DNA of 64,000 nt from Streptococcaceae bacterium (GCA_902363395.1 CABIZZ010000001.1:496001-560000), one strand, 5' to 3'. Shown: positions 1 to 8,418, counted from the first letter of the stretch. Translations and numbers: made by a program. The notes: generated by a model from the letters alone, not told the origin.

Positions 1-1
1 C

Positions 2-760
2 CAAATGACTGCAGCTGAAAATGTGGCTTTCGCCCTCAAACATTCAAATTTGTCTAAAGAGCAAAAGGCTGAAAAAGTAGCCAAGTTGTTGGAACTAGTA
101 GGACTGTCAGATCGGGCAGACAACTATCCTGCTCAATTGTCAGGTGGACAAAAACAACGGGTGGCGATTGCGCGTGCGCTCGCCAACGATCCAAAGATTT
201 TGATTTCTGACGAATCAACATCTGCCCTAGATCCAAAAACAACCAAACAAATCCTTGCTCTTCTGCAAGAGCTGAATCAGAAGTTGGGCCTGACAGTGGT
301 CTTGATTACCCACGAAATGCAAATTGTCAAAGACATTGCCAATCGGGTTGCGGTCATGCAAAATGGTGAATTGATTGAAGAAGGTTCTGTTTTAGATATC
401 TTCTCTAATCCTAAGAATGAATTGACGCAAGACTTCATCACAACAGCAACAGGAATCGATGAAGCTATGGTGAAAATCAACCAGCAACAAATTGTTAAGC
501 AATTGCCAGCGGATTCTGTTTTGGCCCATTTGAAATATTCTGGTTCGGTGACAGACACAGCGATTATCAACGATATTTATAAACAGTACCAAGTGTCTGC
601 AAATATTCTACACGGAAATATTGAAATTTTGGATCATACCCCTGTTGGAGAGTTGGTTGTTATCCTGACTGGAGAAGCAGCCAACCTATCTGCAGCGCAA
701 CGGGATTTACAAGCAGCAGGTGTTTCTGTACGTGTCTTAAAAGAAGGGAGTAATGCATGA
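2..760 (+). CDS. metN: Methionine ABC transporter ATPase, 3' part (5' end outside window)
   Basis: ATPase that powers uptake of methionine across the membrane with the permease encoded next. The reading frame is open from the first bases, so the Walker A region lies upstream. Visible parts are the ABC signature LSGGQKQRV, a Walker B segment ending in [10 protein letters not shown], and the H-loop in LITHEM. From about residue 175 a C-terminal NIL domain follows, the methionine-sensing domain of MetN proteins, which gives transinhibition in characterised relatives. The stop codon overlaps the start of metI (ATGA), so the two are translationally coupled. The specificity call rests on the NIL domain and the MetI neighbour. 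Confidence 0.93.
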   Translation, partial: QMTAAENVAFALKHSNLSKEQKAEKVAKLLELVGLSDRADNYPAQLSGGQKQRVAIARALANDPKILISDESTSALDPKTTKQILALLQELNQKLGLTVVLITHEMQIVKDIANRVAVMQNGELIEEGSVLDIFSNPKNELTQDFITTATGIDEAMVKINQQQIVKQLPADSVLAHLKYSGSVTDTAIINDIYKQYQVSANILHGNIEILDHTPVGELVVILTGEAANLSAAQRDLQAAGVSVRVLKEGSNA

Positions 761-1461
761 TTGACTTTATTCAAACCTTTATTCAAACCTATCTACCAAA
801 TGTTTACCGGATGGGCTGGAGTGGCCAAGCTGGATGGGGAACAGCGATTTATCTGACCCTTTATATGACCTTTATCTCTTTTGTGATTGGTGGTTTATTG
901 GGACTCATTGCAGGCTTATTACTAGTCTTGACAGGACCAGGTGGGATTATCGAGAATAAATTGGTTTTCCATATCTTGGATAAAATTACTTCCATCTTCC
1001 GTGCGATTCCATTTATCATCTTGCTAGCCTTGATCAATCCCTTTACTCGTATGATTGTTGGAACTGGGATCGGTCCTACAGCAGCCTTAGTTCCCCTATC
1101 CTTAGCTGTCTTTCCTTTCTTTGCTCGCCAAGTTCAAGTCGTTTTATCTGAGCTTGACCGAGGTGTAATTGAAGCGGCCCAAGCCAGTGGGGCAACATTT
1201 TGGGATATCGTTGGTGTCTATCTTCGTGAAGGTCTTCCAGATTTGATTCGTGTGACAACTGTTACCCTTATTTCCTTGGTTGGTGAAACAGCCATGGCGG
1301 GTGCGATTGGAGCCGGTGGTCTCGGAAACGTGGCTATATCTTATGGTTACCAACGCTTTAATAATGATGTCACCTTGCTAGCAACCTTCTTGATTCTGCT
1401 TTTGATCTTCTTTATTCAGTTTATCGGTGATTTCTTGACCAAGAAAATTAGTCACCGGTAA
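757..1461 (+). CDS. metI: Methionine ABC transporter permease
   Basis: Membrane subunit of the MetNI importer, 234 residues, the usual length of the family. It has about five hydrophobic segments and the permease-ATPase coupling (EAA) loop, seen as [13 protein letters not shown] around residues 140-152. It overlaps the metN stop by four bases. No substrate-binding lipoprotein (MetQ) gene is in the window; it would lie upstream of metN or elsewhere. The next gene starts a few bases later, so the MptD-like, SAM hydrolase and UPF0397 genes are probably on the same transcript. Confidence 0.92.
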   Translation: MIDFIQTFIQTYLPNVYRMGWSGQAGWGTAIYLTLYMTFISFVIGGLLGLIAGLLLVLTGPGGIIENKLVFHILDKITSIFRAIPFIILLALINPFTRMIVGTGIGPTAALVPLSLAVFPFFARQVQVVLSELDRGVIEAAQASGATFWDIVGVYLREGLPDLIRVTTVTLISLVGETAMAGAIGAGGLGNVAISYGYQRFNNDVTLLATFLILLLIFFIQFIGDFLTKKISHR

Positions 1462-1476
1462 GGATGGGTGAAGTAC

Positions 1477-2055
1477 ATGAACATGATACAGAAACATCAA
1501 TTTAAGCAGGTTGCAGCATTTGCAGGCTTGTATTTTCTTGCCATTGGTTTAGGCGTCCTGCTTGGAAGTCTGGTTGACCATCGAGGAAATATGTTTTATG
1601 CTCCAGCCTTCTCTGCCCTAGTTGGTGGAGGGATCTATCGCGTCTATGTTGAGAAAATTCAACGGACAGGAGCTATTCTAGTAGTTGCTCTTGTGATTGG
1701 TGCTTTTTTCCTTTTCACTCGTCATGGAGCTGGAGCCTTTCTTCCTGCTCTTGTTGGGGGGCTTTTAGCCGAATTGGTCGCAGCCCGTGGCCGCTACCAG
1801 TCGAAGTTAGGCAATGCGCTTTCCTTCCTCCTCTTTTCCTTTACGACGACAGGGCCCATTCTCATGATGTGGATCCAACCGGCTAGTTACCGTGCTTCTT
1901 TACTAGCCCGTGGGAAGTCGATGGATTATATTGAACGCGTTATGGTACCGTCGAATATGGTGACGGTTAGCTGGTTTTTATTGACCCTTCTGTTTGGAGC
2001 TCTACTAGGTTATCTTCTAGGACAATTGGTTTATCAAAAGCTAGATAGAAAATGA
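1477..2055 (+). CDS. MptD/Trep_Strep-type ECF transporter S component (putative)
   Basis: Very hydrophobic protein of about 192 residues with roughly five to six membrane segments. It resembles the Trep_Strep/MptD family, thought to be substrate-binding (S) components of energy-coupling-factor transporters. A GTG at 1468 would add three residues, but the ATG at 1477 has a better placed GGTGA ribosome site. It lies between metI and the SAM hydrolase gene with tight spacing, which suggests a substrate linked to methionine or SAM metabolism; that is inference. No ECF ATPase or EcfT is adjacent, so it must use a module encoded elsewhere. Confidence 0.7.
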   Translation: MNMIQKHQFKQVAAFAGLYFLAIGLGVLLGSLVDHRGNMFYAPAFSALVGGGIYRVYVEKIQRTGAILVVALVIGAFFLFTRHGAGAFLPALVGGLLAELVAARGRYQSKLGNALSFLLFSFTTTGPILMMWIQPASYRASLLARGKSMDYIERVMVPSNMVTVSWFLLTLLFGALLGYLLGQLVYQKLDRK

Positions 2056-2072
2056 CATGATGGAGAAGAAAT

Positions 2073-2921
2073 ATGCACAATAATTTACTAGTCCTTCAGT
2101 CAGACTTTGGTCTGGTAGACGGGGCTGTCTCTGCTATGATTGGGGTTGCTTTAGAGGAATCGCCCACCCTCAAGATTCACCACTTGACCCATGATATTAC
2201 TCCTTACAATATTTTTGAAGGAAGTTACCGCCTCTTTCAGACGGTAGACTACTGGCCGGAAGGGACAACCTTTGTTTCGGTGGTCGATCCGGGTGTTGGT
2301 TCCAAACGAAAGAGTGTGGTAGCTAAAACGGCGAAGAATCAATACATTGTCACTCCGGATAATGGAACACTCTCTTTCATCAAGAAACATGTAGGGATTG
2401 TTGCTATCCGTGAGATTTCAGAGGTGAAGAACCGCCGGGCCAATACAGAGTTTTCTTATACCTTCCATGGGCGTGATGTCTATGCCTATACAGGAGCTAA
2501 GTTAGCCAGTGGGCATATCAGCTTTGAGGAAGTGGGACCAGAACTCAGTGTCGAACACATTGTAGAAATCCCTGTAGTGGAAACGGTTATGGAGGACAAT
2601 CTTGTCAAAGGAGCCGTTGACATCTTGGATGTACGCTTTGGTTCTCTCTGGACTTCGATTACCCGAGAAGAATTCAATCATTTGGAACCTGAATTTGGGG
2701 AACGCTTTGAAGTGACTATCTATAACAATGATATGCTGGTTTATCAAAACCAAGTAACCTACGGCAAGTCTTTCGCCGACGTGCGGATTGGACAGCCAAT
2801 CCTTTATATCAATTCCCTCTACCGTGTTGGTCTTGCCATCAACCAGGGATCCTTTGCCAAGGCCTATAATGTAGGAGTTGGGGCTTCTTGGCATATCGAA
2901 ATTAGAAAAATGGAAAATTAA
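2073..2921 (+). CDS. SAM hydrolase (SAM hydroxide adenosyltransferase, DUF62 family)
   Basis: Member of the DUF62/fluorinase-like family. Characterised members without a halogenase loop split S-adenosylmethionine with water into adenosine and methionine. The protein has 282 residues. The expected Asp-Arg-His set is present: D72 and R79 in VDPGVGSKRK and H132 in FHGRDVYAY. The N-terminal QSDFGLVDG motif is typical. The start has a GGAGAAG ribosome site. It sits in a run with methionine uptake genes and two ECF S components, so its likely job is recycling SAM to methionine plus adenosine; the link is contextual. A nucleoside phosphorylase that could take the adenosine further is encoded at 27195. 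Confidence 0.85.
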   Translation: MHNNLLVLQSDFGLVDGAVSAMIGVALEESPTLKIHHLTHDITPYNIFEGSYRLFQTVDYWPEGTTFVSVVDPGVGSKRKSVVAKTAKNQYIVTPDNGTLSFIKKHVGIVAIREISEVKNRRANTEFSYTFHGRDVYAYTGAKLASGHISFEEVGPELSVEHIVEIPVVETVMEDNLVKGAVDILDVRFGSLWTSITREEFNHLEPEFGERFEVTIYNNDMLVYQNQVTYGKSFADVRIGQPILYINSLYRVGLAINQGSFAKAYNVGVGASWHIEIRKMEN

Positions 2922-2934
2922 TAGGAGATAAAAT

Positions 2935-3486
2935 ATGAAACAAAAACAAGCTTTTACAATTAAGGATGTTGTAGCCATCGGGGTTGGAGCGGCCCTCTTT
3001 GTGGTCATTGCGATGATCCCAATTCCAGCGCCAGCTCCAAATACAAACATTCAGTTGCAATACGCTCTACAAGCCCTCTTTAGTGTGGTCTTTGGTCCGA
3101 TTGTTGGTTTCTTAATGGGCTTTATCGGTCATGCTATTAAAGATGCGATGACTTATGGCCTCTGGTGGACTTGGATCATTTCTAGTGGTTTGTTTGGACT
3201 CTTTGTTGGTATCTTCCGCAAGCAAATCGGTAACCTAAAAGGAGAAGTGACCAAGAAAGAATTGATCGTCTTTAACGTCGTACAAGTCATTGCCAACTTG
3301 CTTATTTGGGGATTGATTGCTCCGATTGGGGATGTGATGATCTACAAAGAAAGTGCCAACAAGGTCTTCCTACAAGGTGTTGTAGCAGGTTCTGTCAATG
3401 CTTTAGTGGTAGCTATTGCAGGTTCACTCCTCTTGATTGCCTATGCTCGTACCCAAACAAAAGACGGAAGTTTGTCTAAAGATTAA
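2935..3486 (+). CDS. UPF0397-family ECF transporter S component
   Basis: Integral membrane protein of 183 residues with the start [18 protein letters not shown] and about five to six membrane helices, as in the UPF0397 family. Family members are S components of ECF transporters and have been linked computationally to methionine-regulated uptake (sometimes called MtsA). In S. pneumoniae, as I recall, the UPF0397 gene lies directly before a 560-residue double ATPase and an EcfT gene. Here those two genes are at 27987-30492, so the set is split. AGGAG precedes the start. A terminator hairpin follows the stop. Confidence 0.82.
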   Translation: MKQKQAFTIKDVVAIGVGAALFVVIAMIPIPAPAPNTNIQLQYALQALFSVVFGPIVGFLMGFIGHAIKDAMTYGLWWTWIISSGLFGLFVGIFRKQIGNLKGEVTKKELIVFNVVQVIANLLIWGLIAPIGDVMIYKESANKVFLQGVVAGSVNALVVAIAGSLLLIAYARTQTKDGSLSKD

Positions 3487-3502
3487 TCATAAATAAGAAG
3501 AT

Positions 3503-3527
3503 AAAGTCTGGGAAACCAGGCTTTTTT
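3503..3527 (+). terminator. Intrinsic terminator of the metNI-UPF0397 run
   Basis: The sequence AAGTCTGG-GAAA-CCAGGCTT forms a short hairpin followed by six T. It lies 17 bases after the UPF0397 stop. The right-hand hairpin beside repeat copy A (4642-4667) is close to it in sequence. Confidence 0.8.
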
Positions 3528-3535
3528 GTTTATCA

Positions 3536-3594
3536 AAAATATTTTTTACAAAATGAAAGATATATGTTGCAAAATAGAAAATATAGTGTATAAT
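3536..3594 (+). promoter_or_regulatory. Promoter and possible operator of the small XRE gene
   Basis: TTGCAA at 3567-3572 and TATAAT at 3589-3594 are 16 bases apart. Two similar blocks, TTACAAAATGAAAGATATA and TTGCAAAATAGAAAATATA, lie in direct repeat across and upstream of the -35. That is a plausible binding site for autoregulation by the XRE protein encoded just downstream. Confidence 0.65.
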
Positions 3595-3624
3595 AGAGCT
3601 ATAAAAACAAGAAAGGAAAAGCAT

Positions 3625-3819
3625 GTGGCGAAAAATCTCAAATTGAAAATGGCCCGGGTCGAGCATGATATGACCCAGGGGGATCTTGCAGATGCCATCG
3701 GAGTGACACGTCAGACCATTGGCCTGATCGAGGCAGGGAAATACAATCCGACCCTCAGCCTCTGCCTTGCTATTTGTAAGACCTTGGATAAGACGCTGGA
3801 TCAACTGTTCTGGGAGTAA
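3625..3819 (+). CDS. Small XRE-family transcription regulator
   Basis: Helix-turn-helix protein of 64 residues, almost entirely one XRE DNA-binding domain (MTQGDLADAIGVTRQTIGLIEAGKYNPTL, written here in parts: recognition region GVTRQTIGLIE). The start is taken as GTG at 3625, with GAAAGGA seven bases upstream; an upstream ATG in frame at 3526 lies before the promoter and is rejected. It is followed 28 bases later by a membrane protein gene. Pairs of this kind are common in Firmicutes, where the regulator usually controls itself and the membrane partner. Confidence 0.87.
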   Translation: MAKNLKLKMARVEHDMTQGDLADAIGVTRQTIGLIEAGKYNPTLSLCLAICKTLDKTLDQLFWE

Positions 3820-3847
3820 CAGTTTTAACAATAGAAAGAGGAAGAAA

Positions 3848-4324
3848 ATGAAACAAAAGAAAGAACCAATTGTAAAAGATGAACGGACCATGCTACTTGA
3901 TGGAAAAATTGCAGGGGAACTTGTTTTAGGAATGACCTGCTTTATCGCCCTATCAGCCTTTGTGAAAGCTAGTATTTTGGACTTAGCCCTAGTAGCTTAT
4001 ATTCCAGAGCTCATTTTGTTGATTGTCATGGGAGTTTATGCCTTTGTGAGAAGGATCAGCTCAGGGATCGACATTCGAGATATGTTAGAAAAAGATAGCT
4101 GGTTCAGCCGCATCGGGTCAGGCATCTTATTTGCCTTATTTGTGATCGCAACGGATGTGATTGGGAAGCGCGAAACGATGAGCTTTATGTTCAGCCCCAA
4201 GTATCTGCTCAAAATCGTCCTTGCCATTTTAGTCTTTGCCCTTTTGACTTACCTGTTAGAGAAACCACTTGCTCTTATCAATCGGAAAAAACAAAAGAAG
4301 ATCGAGGCAGAGTTAGAGGACTAA
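3848..4324 (+). CDS. Membrane protein paired with the XRE regulator (DUF6773/DUF3796-like)
   Basis: Protein of 158 residues with a charged N-terminus (MKQKKEPIVKDERTM) and about four hydrophobic segments. The DERT/KDER start followed by membrane helices is typical of small membrane proteins that sit next to 60-70 residue XRE regulators. The start at 3848 follows AGAGGAAGAA. The upstream in-frame extension overlaps the regulator gene and has no ribosome site. I do not know a function. It probably shares the promoter at 3567-3594. Confidence 0.75.
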   Translation: MKQKKEPIVKDERTMLLDGKIAGELVLGMTCFIALSAFVKASILDLALVAYIPELILLIVMGVYAFVRRISSGIDIRDMLEKDSWFSRIGSGILFALFVIATDVIGKRETMSFMFSPKYLLKIVLAILVFALLTYLLEKPLALINRKKQKKIEAELED

Positions 4325-4361
4325 GGGGAGAGCTTAAAAAGTTATTTAAGAATTTGTATAA

Positions 4362-4667
4362 AAGCCTGGAATTCCAGGCTTCAGATTGAAGACAAAGTCA
4401 TATTAAAAAACTTTCCTTAGGTGAGTACGGACGTCAGCGAACTTCTTCGAAGTTCCAAGACTAATTATTGAGCCTAAGGTCTCAATAATTCCGAGTGCCT
4501 GAAACGTTATTGTTTCAGGCACTTTTCTCACAGCGGAAAGTTTTGGTATTTTTTTGAATCGATTTAAAAATTGGAACTCATTTTTATTTCTTTGCAGAAT
4601 CGCTTAACTTATTTTACTTTAAAATAGTTTGTCTACATTCTAAAGTCTGGAACCCCAGGCTTTTATT
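4362..4667 (+). repeat. Structured dispersed repeat, copy A, with flanking hairpins
   Basis: Element 4382-4640 (259 bp). Outer ends: GATTGAAGACAAAGT on the left and, on the right, GTTTGTCTACATTC, which is imperfectly complementary to it. Inner inverted repeats: CTTTCCTTAGGTGAG (4411-4425) and CTCACAGCGGAAAG (4527-4540). Between these lie three hairpins at about 4439-4455, 4463-4489 and 4494-4523. The element is bracketed by two similar terminator hairpins, AAGCCTGGAATTCCAGGCTT (4362-4381) and AAGTCTGGAACCCCAGGCTT (4643-4662). There is no reading frame inside. It fills most of the gap between the membrane protein gene and trhO. Confidence 0.85.
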
Positions 4668-4682
4668 TTTCAGTCAAATAAA

Positions 4683-4711
4683 TTGCATTCGTTTTCTCGG
4701 GAGAGTATACT
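4683..4711 (+). promoter_or_regulatory. Promoter of trhO
   Basis: TTGCAT (4683-4688) and TATACT (4706-4711) with a 17-base spacer, 53 bases before the trhO start. It lies just outside the right flanking hairpin of repeat copy A. Confidence 0.65.
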
Positions 4712-4763
4712 GGTATAGTTGAATGAAAAATTCTGATAATTTAATCTTAGAAAAGAGAATCTT

Positions 4764-5747
4764 ATGGCAAAACCTATTCGTGTTTTACTTTACTATAAAT
4801 ATGTTCCCATCGAAAACGCAGAACAATTTGCGGCTGATCACTTGGCTTTTTGTAAATCAATTGGCCTCAAAGGACGTATCCTAGTTGCTGATGAAGGAAT
4901 CAACGGAACCGTTTCTGGTGATTACGAAACAACGCAAAAATACATGGACTATGTTCACAGCCTTCCTGGTATGGAAGACCTCTGGTTCAAGATTGATGAG
5001 GAAGAAGAGCAAGCTTTCAAGAAGATGTTTGTACGTTATAAGAAAGAGATTGTCCACCTTGGATTAGAGGATGATAACTTCGATAACGACATCAATCCCC
5101 TTGAAACGACAGGTGCTTACTTGTCTCCAAAAGAATTTAAAGAAGCTCTTCTAGACGAGGATACAGTTGTCCTTGATACTCGTAACGACTATGAGTATGA
5201 CCTTGGACACTTCCGTGGGGCTATTCGTCCAGACATCCGCAACTTCCGTGAATTGCCACAATGGGTCCGTGATAATAAGGAAAAATTCATGGACAAACGC
5301 GTTGTCGTCTACTGTACTGGTGGAGTCCGCTGTGAGAAATTCTCAGGTTGGATGGTGCGTGAAGGCTACAAAGATGTCGGTCAATTGCACGGCGGAATTG
5401 CAACCTACGGAAAAGACCCAGAAGTTCAAGGAGAACTATGGGATGGTAAAATGTACGTCTTTGATGAGCGGATTGCAGTCGATGTCAACCATGTCGATCC
5501 AAGCGTTGTTGGAAAAGACTGGTTTGATGGAACACCATGTGAACGCTATGTCAACTGTGGAAATCCTTTCTGTAACCGTCGCATCTTGACTTCAGAAGAG
5601 AACGAAGACAAGTACCTCCGTGGCTGCTCCCATGAGTGCCGTGTTCATCCACGCAATCGCTATGTAGAAGAACACAACTTGTCACAAGAAGAGGTTGCTG
5701 AGCGTTTGGCCGTTATCGGTGAGACGCTTGATGGAACTCTTGCATAA
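4764..5747 (+). CDS. trhO: tRNA uridine(34) hydroxylase, rhodanese family
   Basis: Protein of 327 residues matching the YceA/TrhO family, which makes 5-hydroxyuridine at the wobble position of tRNAs. It has an N-terminal ferredoxin-like half ([19 protein letters not shown]), a central rhodanese domain with the catalytic CxGGxRC loop seen as [11 protein letters not shown], and a cysteine-rich C-terminal region ([15 protein letters not shown], then [13 protein letters not shown]). The gene is single, with its own promoter. It ends in the hairpin ACAGCCTTTTGGCTGT, which abuts repeat copy B. Confidence 0.92.
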   Translation: MAKPIRVLLYYKYVPIENAEQFAADHLAFCKSIGLKGRILVADEGINGTVSGDYETTQKYMDYVHSLPGMEDLWFKIDEEEEQAFKKMFVRYKKEIVHLGLEDDNFDNDINPLETTGAYLSPKEFKEALLDEDTVVLDTRNDYEYDLGHFRGAIRPDIRNFRELPQWVRDNKEKFMDKRVVVYCTGGVRCEKFSGWMVREGYKDVGQLHGGIATYGKDPEVQGELWDGKMYVFDERIAVDVNHVDPSVVGKDWFDGTPCERYVNCGNPFCNRRILTSEENEDKYLRGCSHECRVHPRNRYVEEHNLSQEEVAERLAVIGETLDGTLA

Positions 5748-5750
5748 GCT

Positions 5751-5955
5751 AAAAACAGCCTTTTGGCTGTTTCAGATTGAAGACAAAGTCTTTTGAAAAA
5801 CTTCCCTTAGGTGAGTACGGACGTCAGCGAACTTCTACGAAGTTCCATGACTTAGTTTTGAACCTAAGGTTTCAAAACTCCCGAGTGCTTGAACCACAGT
5901 GGTTCAAGCACTTTTTCTCACAGTGGAAAGTTTTTCATCTTTTTTAATGACAAAA
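5751..5955 (+). repeat. Structured dispersed repeat, copy B, left part (split by Tn916)
   Basis: The trhO terminator hairpin (5751-5772) is followed by the left end CAGATTGAAGACAAAGT, the inner arm CTTCCCTTAGGTGAG, the three hairpins, and the closing arm CTCACAGTGGAAAG. The AT-rich right part is cut at about 5950-5955 by Tn916. It resumes at 23921 and ends at 23989 with TTTGTCTACATTC, followed by a second, nearly identical ACAGCCTTTCGGCTGT hairpin. Hairpin 2 uses AGTTTTGAA/TTCAAAACT and hairpin 3 uses CTTGAACC/GGTTCAAG, so both stems differ from copy A but stay paired. Confidence 0.85.
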
Positions 5956-6128
5956 ATAGCATAAAAATCTAGTTATCCGCATAAAAACTGGACTTATCAC
6001 ACTTTATCAAGGTCAAAACCACTCAATTTACTACTAATTTACTACTTATGAATGAGCTTTGATACGACGATTTATCCTTGAAAAGTGAAGATATAAAGAT
6101 ACTTCCAATAAAATTTGAATATTTAATA

Positions 6129-6164
6129 GGTAGACACTTCAAAAAATGAGGTGTCTATTTTTTT
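6129..6164 (+). terminator. Hairpin with T-run in the left end of Tn916
   Basis: TAGACACTTCAAAAAATGAGGTGTCTA is followed by seven T. It lies upstream of the first transfer genes and may stop transcription entering from the chromosome, or act as an attenuator for orf24-orf22. The rest of 5956-6190 is the transposon end and shows no gene. Confidence 0.6.
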
Positions 6165-6190
6165 ACCCGATTTTGAAAGGAAGTGAACTT

Positions 6191-6265
6191 ATGAAAACAA
6201 AAAATCAAGAATCAAAAGGTCGTTCCCCACTCTTTAAGACCATCAAACATTCATTCAGCCAATAA
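6191..6265 (+). CDS. Short ORF at the start of the transfer region (Tn916 orf24-like)
   Basis: Reading frame of 24 codons (MKTKNQESKGRSPLFKTIKH, then SFSQ) with a good GAAAGGAAG ribosome site. It is basic and hydrophilic. Its place, just before the two DUF961 genes, fits the small orf24 of the Tn916 map; I make that match from memory. Function unknown. Confidence 0.5.
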   Translation: MKTKNQESKGRSPLFKTIKHSFSQ

Positions 6266-6287
6266 AAAAGAAAGGATAGGTAAAAAT

Positions 6288-6602
6288 ATGGAACTTAAAT
6301 TTGTGATTCCCAACATGGAAAAAACATTCGGCAATTTAGAATTTGCTGGCGAGGATAAAGTCGTTCAGCGAAGAATCAACGGACGGCTAACTGTCTTATC
6401 AAGAAGCTATAATCTCTATTCTGATGTTCAAAGAGCAGATGATATTGTGGTGGTGCTTCCTGCTGAAGCTGGCGAAAAACATTTCGGCTTTGAGGAACGT
6501 GTGAAGTTAGTCAATCCACGTATTACCGCAGAGGGCTACAAAATCGGCACTCGTGGTTTTACAAATTACCTTTTACATGCTGACGACATGATAAAAGAAT
6601 AA
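6288..6602 (+). CDS. DUF961/HelP-like conjugation protein (Tn916 orf23)
   Basis: Protein of 104 residues of the YdcP/DUF961 family. The ICEBs1 relative HelP is a helicase processivity factor needed for rolling-circle replication of the element by the host helicase PcrA, and Tn916 has two such proteins. The sequence begins MELKFVIPNMEKTFGNLEF. AAAGGATAGG precedes the start. It is paired with the second DUF961 gene 15 bases downstream. Confidence 0.88.
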   Translation: MELKFVIPNMEKTFGNLEFAGEDKVVQRRINGRLTVLSRSYNLYSDVQRADDIVVVLPAEAGEKHFGFEERVKLVNPRITAEGYKIGTRGFTNYLLHADDMIKE

Positions 6603-6617
6603 AGAAAGAGAGGAAAA

Positions 6618-7004
6618 ATGATGAGATTAGCAAATGGCATTGTATTAGATAAAGACACGACTTTTGGAGAATTGAAATTCTCTGCTCTACGTCGTGAAGT
6701 GAGAATCCAAAATGAAGACGGGTCGGTTTCAGATGAAATCAAGGAACGTACCTATGACTTAAAATCCAAAGGACAAGGACGCATGATTCAAGTAAGTATT
6801 CCTGCCAGCGTGCCTTTGAAAGAGTTTGATTATAACGCACGGGTGGAACTTATCAATCCCATTGCGGACACCGTTGCTACTGCCACCTATCAAGGAGCAG
6901 ATGTTGACTGGTATATCAAGGCAGACGATATTGTGCTGACAAAGGATTCTAGTTCATTCAAAGCTCAACCACAAGCAAAGAAAGAACCGACACAAGACAA
7001 ATAG
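6618..7004 (+). CDS. DUF961/HelP-like conjugation protein (Tn916 orf22)
   Basis: Second DUF961 protein, 128 residues. It shares the pattern of the previous one (TTFGELKFSALRREV against MEKTFGNLEFAGEDKV) and has a charged, lysine-rich tail. Its expected role is helicase processivity during replication and transfer of the element, as shown for relatives. GAGAGGAAAA precedes the start. It lies in the same run as orf23 and the coupling protein gene. Confidence 0.88.
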   Translation: MMRLANGIVLDKDTTFGELKFSALRREVRIQNEDGSVSDEIKERTYDLKSKGQGRMIQVSIPASVPLKEFDYNARVELINPIADTVATATYQGADVDWYIKADDIVLTKDSSSFKAQPQAKKEPTQDK

Positions 7005-7032
7005 TCGCTAGGTAGAAAGGAGACTTTTTCGC

Positions 7033-8418
7033 ATGAAACAGCGTGGTAAAAGGATTCGCCCATCTGGTAAAGATTTAGTCTTTCATTTTACGATAGCGTC
7101 ACTCCTGCCTGTTTTCCTGCTGGTTGTCGGACTGTTTCATGTGAAGACAATCCAGCAGATCAACTGGCAGAATTTTAACCTATCACAAGCAGATAAGATT
7201 GACATTCCCTATTTAATTATCAGTTTCAGTGTTGCAATTCTTATCTGCTTGCTGGTAGCGTTTGTATTCAAACGGGTTCGCTATGATACGGTTAAACAAC
7301 TTTACCACCGTCAAAAACTGGCAAAGATGATACTTGAAAACAAGTGGTATGAATCTGAACAGGTCAAAACAGAGGGTTTCTTTAAAGATAGTGCTGGTCG
7401 TACAAAGGAAAAGATAACCTACTTCCCTAAAATGTATTATCGACTTAAAAATGGCTTGATACAGATACGGGTGGAAATCACGCTGGGAAAATATCAAGAC
7501 CAACTCTTACACTTGGAAAAGAAATTAGAGAGTGGCTTGTACTGTGAGCTGACGGATAAAGAGTTAAAGGATTCCTATGTGGAATATACTTTGCTCTATG
7601 ACACCATAGCCAGTCGTATTTCTATTGATGAAGTAGAAGCTAAAGATGGTAAACTTCGCTTAATGAAAAACGTATGGTGGGAATATGATAAGCTCCCTCA
7701 TATGTTGATTGCTGGTGGTACAGGTGGCGGTAAAACTTACTTTATACTGACACTGATTGAAGCCTTGCTTCATACAGATTCAAAACTGTATATTCTTGAC
7801 CCGAAAAATGCTGATCTTGCGGACTTAGGTTCTGTGATGGCAAATGTCTACTATAGAAAAGAAGACTTGCTTTCTTGCATTGAAACATTCTATGAAGAAA
7901 TGATGAAACGTAGTGAGGAAATGAAGCAGATGAAGAACTATAAGACTGGCAAAAATTATGCTTACTTAGGTCTCCCGGCACACTTCTTAATCTTTGATGA
8001 ATACGTCGCTTTCATGGAAATGCTGGGAACAAAAGAAAACACCGCAGTTATGAATAAGCTGAAACAGATTGTCATGTTAGGTCGTCAAGCTGGCTTCTTT
8101 CTAATACTGGCTTGTCAACGTCCAGACGCAAAATATTTAGGCGACGGAATCCGTGATCAGTTTAATTTCAGAGTGGCTTTAGGTCGTATGTCTGAAATGG
8201 GCTATGGCATGATGTTTGGCAGTGACGTACAAAAGGATTTCTTCTTAAAGCGAATCAAAGGTCGTGGCTATGTTGATGTAGGAACAAGTGTCATATCAGA
8301 GTTTTATACTCCCCTTGTACCAAAAGGATATGATTTCTTGGAGGAAATTAAAAAGTTATCCAACAGCAGACAGTCCACGCAGGCGACGTGCGAAGCGGAA
8401 GTCGCAGGTGTGGACTGA
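7033..8418 (+). CDS. FtsK/SpoIIIE-type coupling protein of Tn916 (orf21, TcpA/ConQ-like)
   Basis: Membrane-anchored DNA-pumping ATPase of 461 residues that brings the relaxase-DNA complex to the conjugation channel. Two hydrophobic segments lie in the first 85 residues. The FtsK-type Walker A is AGGTGGGKTYF around residue 227, and the Walker B is FLIFDEYVAF around residue 315. A conserved LACQRPDAKYL stretch follows. The ICEBs1 counterpart is ConQ. The gene ends just before the oriT region. Confidence 0.93.
   Translation: MKQRGKRIRPSGKDLVFHFTIASLLPVFLLVVGLFHVKTIQQINWQNFNLSQADKIDIPYLIISFSVAILICLLVAFVFKRVRYDTVKQLYHRQKLAKMILENKWYESEQVKTEGFFKDSAGRTKEKITYFPKMYYRLKNGLIQIRVEITLGKYQDQLLHLEKKLESGLYCELTDKELKDSYVEYTLLYDTIASRISIDEVEAKDGKLRLMKNVWWEYDKLPHMLIAGGTGGGKTYFILTLIEALLHTDSKLYILDPKNADLADLGSVMANVYYRKEDLLSCIETFYEEMMKRSEEMKQMKNYKTGKNYAYLGLPAHFLIFDEYVAFMEMLGTKENTAVMNKLKQIVMLGRQAGFFLILACQRPDAKYLGDGIRDQFNFRVALGRMSEMGYGMMFGSDVQKDFFLKRIKGRGYVDVGTSVISEFYTPLVPKGYDFLEEIKKLSNSRQSTQATCEAEVAGVD

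Noticed and set aside
3526..3624. Longer N-terminus for the XRE protein from ATG 3526
   Set aside because: The codons cover the promoter TTGCAA-TATAAT; GTG 3625 has a ribosome site.
3487..3891. Minus-strand ORF of 134 codons opposite the XRE gene
   Set aside because: It spans a terminator, a promoter and the XRE gene; Phe/Leu-rich shadow of AT-rich DNA.
4362..4667. CRISPR-like interpretation of the dispersed repeats
   Set aside because: Copies are scattered kilobases apart, with no regular spacers and no cas genes in the window.
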